Assembly (NCBI GenBank): GCA_965153355.1 | Contig: OZ231126.1 | Coordinates: forward strand, 81,344,001 to 81,408,000 | From: Flaccisagitta enflata | Lineage: Eukaryota; Chaetognatha; Sagittoidea; Aphragmophora | Length of the DNA stretch: 64,000 bases | Direction: 5' to 3' | In this document: positions 57,000-64,000 of the stretch, piece after piece | Position numbering within the stretch: position 1 is the stretch's first letter | Layout: every line of letters starts with the position of its first letter | Made by a program: the position numbers and the translations under genes | Notes under the pieces: generated by a model | The model's input: the letters and a program-made list of their open reading frames with translations, nothing else | Databases searched by the model: none | Told to the model about the DNA's origin: nothing

Positions 57000-57850
57000 A
57001 TCTCCCTTTCCTTTTCTCTTTTCTTTTTTTTTCTTTCTTTCTCTCCATTTCTTTTCTTTTCTTTAATTTCTTTTCCTTTTTTCGTTACTTCAACTTCTTT
57101 CGTTTCGTTTCGTTTCGTTTCGTTTCGTTTCGTTTCGTTTCGTTTCTTTACTTTTCTCTTTAATTGCTTTTCCTTTTTTCATTTCTTCAATTTCATTTTT
57201 CTTTTCTTTTCTTTTCTTTTCTTTTATTTCTTTTCTCTATTCTTTTCTTCCTTTCTTCCCTCTGTTTCTGTCTTTTGTTTGTTTTTTTTTCTCGATTTAT
57301 CAGTCTTTCTTTCTCTCTTTCCTTCTGCTTTTTTTCTCTTTTTTGTCTCTTTCTTTTTGTTTCATTCCTTTCTTTTTGTTTCTTTCTTTCTTTTTGTTTC
57401 TTTCTTTCTTTTTGTTTCTTTCTTTCTTTTTGTTTCTTTCTTTCTGTTTCTTTCTATCTTTCATTCTTTCATTCTTTCTATCTTTCGTTCTTTCTATCTT
57501 TCGTTCTTTCTATCTTTCATTCTCTCTATCTTTTGTTCTTTCTATCTTTCGTTCTTTATACCTTTCGTTCTTTCTATCTTTTGTTCTTTCTATCTTTCGT
57601 TCTTTCTATGTTTCGTTCTTTCTATCTTTCATTCTTTCTATCTTTTGTTCTTTCTATCTTTTGTTCTTTTTTATCTTTCGTTCTTTCCTTCTTTCTTTCT
57701 ATCTTTCGTTCTTTCTTTCGATCTTTCGTTCTTTCTTTCGTGCAATCTTTCTTTCATTTGTTTTTTCTTTCGATCTCTCTTTCTTTCTTTCTTTCACTCA
57801 CTCACTCACTCACTCATTCTTTTTTCTTCCTTTCTTTCATTTTTTGAATT
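57000..57850. repeat. Pyrimidine tract: TTTTC, TTTCG and CTTTCTAT(CTTTCGTT) repeats
   Basis: 850 bp almost free of purines, including (TTTCG)n at 57100-57143 and long CTTTCTATCTTTCGTT arrays. All three frames are open for Phe/Ser/Leu-rich peptides, which are artefacts. Confidence 0.95.
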
Positions 57851-57857
57851 TTCCGTG

Positions 57858-58028
57858 AAAACAAGGCCGGATACACGGCCAATACCAGTCGCGGACAGTC
57901 GTGGGCAGGGGCGGAAATGCGCGTTTTCGCACTTTCTCAACTCGATCACCTCTACGGACCAACCAACCAACCGACCGACTGATGGATGGACAAAGCCTCT
58001 TATAGAGTTGCTAGTCTGCGACTAAAAA
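57858..58028 (+). mobile_element. Family 1 hairpin-ended repeat, GTCGCGGAC subtype
   Basis: AAAACAAGGCCGGATACACG, CAGTCGCGGACAGTCGTGGG, CCAACCAACCAACCGACCGA, and the end GAGTTGCTAGTCTGCGACTA with AAAA. Confidence 0.7.
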
Positions 58029-58029
58029 G

Positions 58030-58865
58030 TTTGTTGCATTTCACCAGGAAAAAAAACCTTCATTAGTGACAGTTGGTTTTTTCTCTCTCCTTCTCTTTCT
58101 CTCTCTCTTGTCAAACCATATGGAAAGTGAAATGGTCAGATTTGCAAATTGGTTAGAATAAAGAATATGGCATCTCGGTGGAAGAACCATATTTTTTGGT
58201 TTACTTTCCATCTTCTCTTTTTTTTCTCTTTAATGAATTTAAGCGACTTAAGTTCACATACAAAAGTTTTTTATGTATTCATCGCGAATTATGTGGGTTT
58301 TTGGGTCAGTAGTTATTTGAATACTGTTCAAAAGTACTAAGAATACCATAAGATATTTTCATAAAGACACTGTCATTTTGTATGTCAGTGTGTCTGTCTC
58401 TAAGCACTTCACCCAGAGAAACGATAAAAGACAAGCATTCCTCTAGCTTTCCTTGAAACATAGTGCTTCACCTTTGATTACGATTCATGTTTCATGATGA
58501 GCAAACATCTTGCTATGCAGCCACAGGTGAGCCCAGAGTTTTCTACGAGCCTAAATAACTAAATCTTTCAAAAATAGTTTCATCAACAGCTAAATTGCTC
58601 TAAGTTTGATAACGGTAAACTCACAGAATAAAGCTTGCTAAAATACGACCAAATCACTGTTATGGACAGGATGTGGACGCGGTAAAAAACGTGGAGGAGG
58701 AGTGGAAGGGGAAGCGAAATTTAATGTTAACCAGGACGCGGAGCCGGAACTGGGGGACAGGAGAAATTGTGTGACGCGGAATGGAATGAAACCGGGACTG
58801 TAGTTGGTGAATAAGGAGTAGTCGCAGTGTGAAATCTACCGCGACCACGTCTTAAGCAGGGCGCG
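58030..58865. other. Intron 13 DNA; no gene seen
   Basis: No supported feature. 58868-58912 carries a lone family 2 right end (GGTACCACTGACCATCTAAC, GCTTTTGCGACT). Confidence 0.4.
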
Positions 58866-58917
58866 GCGCGGGTACCACTGACCATCTAACGCTTTTGCGA
58901 CTTTTCTACCCTCCACT

Positions 58918-59468
58918 GCTGTCTCAAACAAAGTTTTAGACAAGAATGACATAACTATGCGGTTTTTTGCATTTTTGCATAGCTCATGGGCATACAGACC
59001 AAGAACCATCAAGTAGAAAATCTTTCCAGAGGCTCTTTAGCTTTATTTTTCATAAAAAAATTTTCTAGGTTGGTTTAACCTATTATCTGAGAGCATATTA
59101 TTAATCCTGATAAAATTCTGATTTATATGATAGGTCGCACTACATTCTAGGCCACCGTTCTAATTTTGTAACGGTGTCTTTGAAAATGAAATTTTTTTTC
59201 TTATGAAAACCATATAGTGCGACCTATCAAATGAATCAGAAACTTATCAGGATTAACATTATGCTGTCAAAAAAAAGGTTAAACGGACCTGAAAAACTTT
59301 TTATGGAAAATGAAGCTAAAAATATTTAATTTTTCATTTATTTCAAAAAGCGCCTCAGGAAAGATTTTCTACTTGATGGTTCTTGGTTTGTATGCTCATG
59401 AACTATGCAAAAATGCAAAAAACCGCATAGTTATATCATTCTTGTCTCAAACCTTGTGTGAGACAGCA
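58918..59468. mobile_element. Fold-back element in intron 13
   Basis: Arms of about 180 bp: CTGTCTCAAACAAAG and CTTGTGTGAGACAG at the ends, AACTATGCGGTTTTTTGCAT with its complement, and AACCATCAAGTAGAAAATCT with its complement. Confidence 0.8.
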
Positions 59469-59499
59469 GTCCCTCCTTTTCGGCTTCCATTCGTTCGTC

Positions 59500-60440
59500 C
59501 ATCTGTCCCCCCCAATCAGGCCTCTCAGTCCTCAAATCAGGCCTCTCAGGCCTAAGATCAGGTCTCTCAGGTCTCATATAAGGCCTCAGACCTGAATTCA
59601 GGCCTCTCAGACCTCAAAATAGGCCTCTCAGACCTCAAATAGGGCCTTTCAGGCCTCCAATCAGCTGTTGCAGGCCTGTAGTCAGTCCTCTCAGGTCCCA
59701 AATCAACTATTTAAATTGGTTCTTTTAGCCATCAAATCAATCCTAAATGGCCTCTCAGGCCCTAATTCGGCCCCCTTCCCCTTAAAAATAAAATTTAAAC
59801 TTTGAATCAGCCCTTTCAGGCCTTAAATTTGCCCTCTCAGGAAGGAGGGCACTCTAGGAGATTTCTGGCCTGAGAAGGCCTAGGGGGTAATACGTTCCGG
59901 AAATCACTGTTCCTCGAGCCTCTAGACTAATTTGATGGCAGGAAATCCAATGGTGAGGTCTAAAATGGTGCAACCTGGTGCAACCTGGTGCAACCTGGTG
60001 CAACCTGGTGCAACCTGGTGCAACCTGGACTTGAATGAGAATTTAGGCCCCGCACTGGACATTTTGAACATTTTTTCCCCATTTTTGGCTTTCACCAGGT
60101 CCCTTAGCCCAGTCCCAGGCCATTTTTGACCTCACCATTGGATTCCCCACCCTCAAATTAATCTTGAGGCCCGAGAAACGCAGACCGACTATTTCTTATT
60201 TCCTCATTTCTTAAAAGATATTAGCCTAAGGGGATGGATGGACGTACAAACAAAAGTCCCCTTGTGTTCTATAGGACTTCGTGCCCTTCAGGGCCACTGC
60301 CCTGCCCCCTTCACTCAAATTCACAATCATGCAAAGCAGGGCAACGGGTATTGCTGACAACATATTCCCCCTGGGCAACCTGTTGACCTAAGGGGTAATT
60401 TTGTTTCTCTGATTAATTTCACCCCCCCCCCCCACTTCAA
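59500..60440. repeat. Family 2-type minisatellites and a nested fold-back with GGTGCAACCT array
   Basis: CTCAGGCCTCAAATCAGGCC units at 59510-59900. Arms CAATGGTGAGGTC (59948) and GACCTCACCATTG (60128) enclose seven GGTGCAACCT 10-mers at 59966-60029. The family 2 inner arm TTCTATAGGACTTCGTGCCC lies at 60268-60290. Confidence 0.65.
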
Positions 60441-60739
60441 GATATTTTAGGACTCTAAGGCCTCAAATCATCATATTGACCCTTTACACCTATATTGTGG
60501 CTCCGATACCTAGATTCTGATCAGATTTGGGCCATATTGCTTGAATTTAGGCTGTTATGCTTGGATTTGAGCCAATTTGCTAAGATTTTTGTCATATTGC
60601 TTGGATTTGGGTTATTTGGCAGATTTAGGGTCAGAATAGGCCGTAAAGGAGATGAAGCCTTGAGGATGGGGCGGATGGACAGGCAAATTCCCCCTGTATT
60701 CTACAGAACTTCTCCTTTGGGGCCAATGCCTTGCTACCC

Positions 60740-61865
60740 CTCAACTTAGATCATACATTACTCAAGCAGGGCCTGGGTACCGCTGACCACTTCCTGCCGA
60801 TGGGCTGCTACTCTTTTTGGGTAACGGCCCCAAAGGGCCGATGTCCTGTAAGACAGGGGGGAATTTCGAGATGTCCGTCCATCCGTCCGTTCTGCCATTC
60901 ATCCATCCCCCCCCCTTTGGCCATCAGGGGCCTCAATTTTGCTCTCTCAGGCCTGATTTTGGCCCTCTGAGCCATCAGAACAGGCTGAATAGCCCTTAGG
61001 ACCCTAAATCAGCTCTCCAGACCTCATATCTGCCCTACAGACCTCAAATTAGCCCTCCATACCCCAAATCCACCCTCCAGGCCTCACATCAGCTCTTTAG
61101 GCCTCAAATTTGTCCTCTGGGCCTCAAGCCTGCCCCTCAAAACTCATATCTACTCTTTAGAACCTAATTCTGCCCTCCAGGCTTCAAAACCGCCTTCAAT
61201 GATCTCTATCCATCTTCTCAGACCTAACACACAGTACCCTCGGAGCAAACCCGGCTAAAACTGGAGGATTAATTTTTGTCATTTCAATTTTATAACCCAA
61301 ACCATTGGATTCAGCAAAAAATTTTACTTATCCTAGACAACAAGAACAGCTCAGTCAGACAATTATTTCAGATTTTATGGCCATTTAAAGTTATGAAGGA
61401 CAATTGTCCTAAATTATTCTGAGACAATTATCCTTCAAAACTTTAAATGGTTATAAAATCTAAAAAAATTGTCTGACTGAGCTGTTCTTGTAGTCTAAGA
61501 TAGGTAAAATTTTCTGCTGAATCCAATAGTCTGGGTTAAAACGCTCCATATTGATGTCTTCATGTACTTTGATTTCACAAGTTATTTTTTTTAACAGCCA
61601 AATATGTTCAAGGAATTAAGTATCTTTTATCTAAGTCAGATACAAAAAAAAAAATTTAAGAAATAAAATTAAAGTAACAAAGATTAATCCTCCAGTTTTA
61701 GCCGGGCTTGCTCGAAAGGCACTGTACCTCAGGACGTTTCAAAATTCCCCCCCCCCCCCCCCGTGTCCTACAGGACATCGGCCCTTTGGGGCCAATGCCC
61801 TGCTCTATCTCCACTACTTCACTTGATCACTCCAAGCAGGGCATCGGGTACCGCTGACCATGTAC
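60740..61865. mobile_element. Family 2 element(s), one invaded by a fold-back
   Basis: GGTAACGGCCCCAAAGGGCC and GATGTCCTGTAAGACAGG on the left (60825-60860); CGTGTCCTACAGGACATCGG, GCATCGGGTACCGCTGACCA on the right (61762-61862). Interior minisatellite 60930-61210; the fold-back 61225-61730 is inserted in it. Confidence 0.6.
61225..61730. mobile_element. Fold-back element nested in family 2
   Basis: The ends CCCGGCTAAAACTGGAGGAT and ATCCTCCAGTTTTAGCCGGG are inverted copies. Inner blocks GACAATTGTCCT.. and GAACAGCTCAGTCAGACAAT also pair. Confidence 0.8.
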
Positions 61866-61884
61866 AATCCTTGGATGACTACAG

Positions 61885-62302
61885 GTCAGAGCGTAATTGA
61901 ACGCGAGGCCCCCTTGAAAACTGTAACAGACCCCCTACAGCCCAGTATGTTGAAGCTAGGGGTTTGATTGAGGTATCATTTGAAAGCTTATGAGAATACA
62001 AATGGCGCCATCAGAGCGTTTTTTTAGTTTTGAGCCCTGACTAAAATTACAGGACTTTAAAAGTGTAAAAATTGACTTTTTTGGGGTTGTTTAAAAAAAG
62101 CTAAATTTGATATTTTGATGAGCTATAACTTGAGCTAGGGAACAAAATTAAAAAACCCTCTGATAGCGCCATTTGTATTCTCATAAGCTTTCGAATGATA
62201 CCTCAATCATACCCCTAGCTTCAACGTACTGGGCTGTAGGGGGTCTGCTAAAGTTATCTTTCCTGAAAGTGGGGGCCTCTCGTTCAAATACGCTCTGATT
62301 TG
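61885..62302. mobile_element. Fold-back element upstream of exon 14
   Basis: The ends TCAGAGCGTAATTGAACGCG and CGTTCAAATACGCTCTGA pair. Inner arms match over GTATCATTTGAAAGCTTATG and ACAGACCCCCTACAGCCCAG. It ends about 105 bases before exon 14. Confidence 0.8.
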
Positions 62303-62406
62303 TAGTATTTTACCATGGTCGCTGCTGAATAAGTCGTCGGGTTTTCCACGATATTAACGACTTTTACGACTCAAGAATCCAATTTTCCTGCATTTTCATG
62401 CATTAG

Positions 62407-62995
62407 TTCGGACGTCGACGCGATGCTTTGGGTCAGAAATGGTTGATTGACCTTCACGGCGCCGTTTGGTTGTTGGCCGACGACCGCAAAGGATGGAGAG
62501 TCGACTCCAACATGAACATCCTGGCCGTGGAAACGACCGCCAACGGCGCCGCTGCGTCCACACGAGGAGAAGGCCGCGGATGGTCGATGGAACGATCCAC
62601 GGGTATCCAATGGCTTGTCGACAAAAACCGGCGGCGACTTCGCGCGGCGAGAAAGGACGAAACGCTGACAATCCCGCCGGAAGTGAAGCTGGCCTTGAAG
62701 GCAGACTTCGCATCGACGTCGACGAAAGAAGCAAAAACCGACTCCGACGACATCGATTTCAGAGAGAAAGTCTCTGTCAAACGAAAGAGTGGTGGAGGGT
62801 CAACTAGAGGAGGAAGAGGAGGAAGAGATAGAGCAGGATCGTGGGAGATGGCGGAGAGCGACGACGCCGAAAGTATTCTTTCCAATTCTTCTCTAGAAAT
62901 GGAAGAGAGTAGGAAGAGAAGAAAGCGGTCGACGAGAGTGTGGGAATCTTTTTCGACTCATTCATCGTTAGCGAGGACACCGAGTCAACTGCGAG
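62407..62995 (+). CDS. Exon 14 of coiled-coil/Trp-repeat gene (last seen)
   Basis: 196 codons plus one base. Acceptor TTTTCATGCATTAG at 62406. The donor CGAG/GTGAGA after 62995 is close to consensus, so the gene probably continues beyond the window; if unspliced it would stop at TGA 63034-63036. Trp repeats (QKWLIDLHGAVWLLADDRKG, GWSMERSTGIQWLVDKN) give way to a basic Gly/Arg patch (GGGSTRGGRGGRDR), an acidic Ser-rich stretch and KRRKRSTRVW, which could be a nuclear localisation signal. Confidence 0.65.
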
Positions 62996-63227
62996 GTGAG
63001 AAAGGGGAAACGACTAACATGGGGTCACAGTATTGATGCCCCTGCCCACCCGTCCGCAACAAACCCCCAGCCTTACCTCAACCGCACCCCCACCCACCCA
63101 CACACAAAATAACAACCTCAGCATCATTAATTCGCGTCTTCACGTTTCCAACTCGAGCGTGATGGATCTTATTAAGTTGCCTGTCCCCAACTTCAAATGC
63201 CCAAGAGATGTAAGTTGAATGTTTGGA

Positions 63228-63487
63228 GCAGAGATGCAGATTCCGCAAGCTGCCGCGTAGCAGAATTGGTCTCTCAAGAGCTGCCGCAGCTTTTACTCAC
63301 TATTGATTGTATCATTCTAGGGATGTGGAAGCGATTGACCGCTTCCAATTTAGAGGATGGGAAAGCTACTAGTATTTGAACTGTAAAATGGAAGCGGTGG
63401 AAGCGGCATTAAAATCGACCGCTTCCACATCCCTACTTCCGTCTCTCTTTCTTTCTTTCTCTTTCTCTTTCTCTTTCTCTTTCTCTT

Positions 63488-63533
<46 letters not shown>

Positions 63534-63722
63534 TTACTTTTTCTTGTTTCCACTAATTAATTTTTCCCTTCATGTCGTACTTTCATTCTTCTCTCCTTTC
63601 TTCTTTACCCCTTCTCATTGCCTTCCTTTTCCCCTCCTGCCGCATCTGCCACATCTGCCGCACACTGGGCCTTGCCTGCCGCGTAGCATTGCTACTTTGC
63701 TACCATGAATCTGCATCTCTGG
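63228..63722. mobile_element. Inverted-repeat element with nested fold-back
   Basis: The ends AGAGATGCAGATTC and GAATCTGCATCTCT are exact inverted copies, each followed by the GCCGCGTAGCA motif. Inside, 63319-63437 is a separate fold-back (AGGGATGTGGAAGCGATTGA with its complement) and 63443-63535 is (TTTC)n. Confidence 0.65.
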
Positions 63723-63749
63723 TTTGGAGCTAGTCACTTTTACGCAGTT

Positions 63750-64000
63750 CGCCCAAGGGCAATATGTGGTCAGCGTTACCCGTTGCTCTGCTTTGCATGA
63801 TTGTGAATTGGAGTGAGAGGAAGCAGGGCAGCGGCTCAAAAAGGGACAAAGTACTGTAGAACACAGGGGATTTTCTTCATTTGTCCGTCCGTCCATCCTT
63901 CCATCCCCCCAGGCCCTCTCAGGCCTGAAATCTGCCCTCTCAGGCCTAAAATCTACCCTCTCAGGCCTGAATTCTGCCCTCTCAAAGTTAAGGCCTGAGA
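63750..64000. mobile_element. Family 2 element, runs off the window
   Basis: ATGTGGTCAGCGTTACCCGT, TTTGCATGATTGTGAATTGG, GCAGGGCAGCGGCTCAAAAA, then CTCTCAGGCCTGAAATCTGC units. Confidence 0.65.

Noticed and set aside
57000-57850. Phe/Ser/Leu-rich frames up to about 390 codons resembling membrane proteins
   Set aside because: The three frames overlap on a TTTC-rich tract; hydrophobicity is a by-product of composition.

Overview
The window is eukaryotic nuclear DNA, most consistent with an invertebrate animal. It has spliced genes with GT-AG introns, a non-LTR retrotransposon, a Penelope-like element with a GIY-YIG endonuclease, large DNA transposons, and very abundant (GA)n/(CT)n, (GT)n and minisatellite DNA. 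I cannot name the species. Most of the sequence is repeats.

Host gene. One plus-strand gene can be assembled from about 15.1 kb to at least 63.0 kb. I find 14 coding exons (15080-15215, 15733-16005, 16252-16409, 17210-17350, 26025-26198, 28535-28804, 29854-30006, 30208-30507, 30939-31769, 34670-34784, 35506-36512, 53852-54607, 56000-56263, 62407-62995). Every junction has compatible GT/AG sites and matching intron phase. The result is about 1,720 residues: a long coiled coil, a Gly run, a Ser/Arg/Gln repeat region, and a C-terminal series of short Trp-Asp-Gly repeats. I do not recognise the family. Its introns are packed with mobile elements, and several (CT)n tracts lie directly against its 3' splice sites.

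Layout. 0-15 kb: intergenic, with fold-back elements, short hairpin-ended repeats, microsatellites and two unassigned ORFs near 9.7-10.3 kb. 15-17.4 kb: exons 1-4. 17.5-25.7 kb: intron 4, which looks like an 8.2-kb inverted-repeat-bounded insertion in a (GT)n tract. It contains a LINE (ORF1 intact, ORF2 broken) and a Penelope-like endonuclease module between inverted arms. 26-36.5 kb: exons 5-11. 36.5-53.9 kb: a 17-kb intron holding the most notable feature, a 7.3-kb DNA transposon (37661-44971) with about 0.8-0.9-kb terminal inverted repeats and an exact 8-bp target duplication. It carries two divergent genes: a transposase-like protein of an unnamed family broken by one frameshift, and a protein that reads as a Tpt1/KptA-type RNA 2'-phosphotransferase (NAD-dependent ADP-ribosyl-transfer fold). 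53.9-63 kb: exons 12-14, with a pogo-like MITE and several fold-back elements between them.

Dispersed repeats. Three short families recur. Family 1 (about 100-300 bp, often longer when internal arrays expand) starts near ACAAGGCCGGATACACGGC and ends in a hairpin followed by an A-run. Its terminal hairpin changes between copies together with a matching motif near the 5' end. Family 2 has ends containing GGTCAGCGGTACCCG and GGGCAGCGGCCCC palindromes around a roughly 20-bp minisatellite. Family 3 is two long elements (38702-40038 and 45543-47459) with the same end design as family 1 and a core of roughly 155-bp tandem units. At least a dozen unrelated fold-back (MITE-like) elements are also present.
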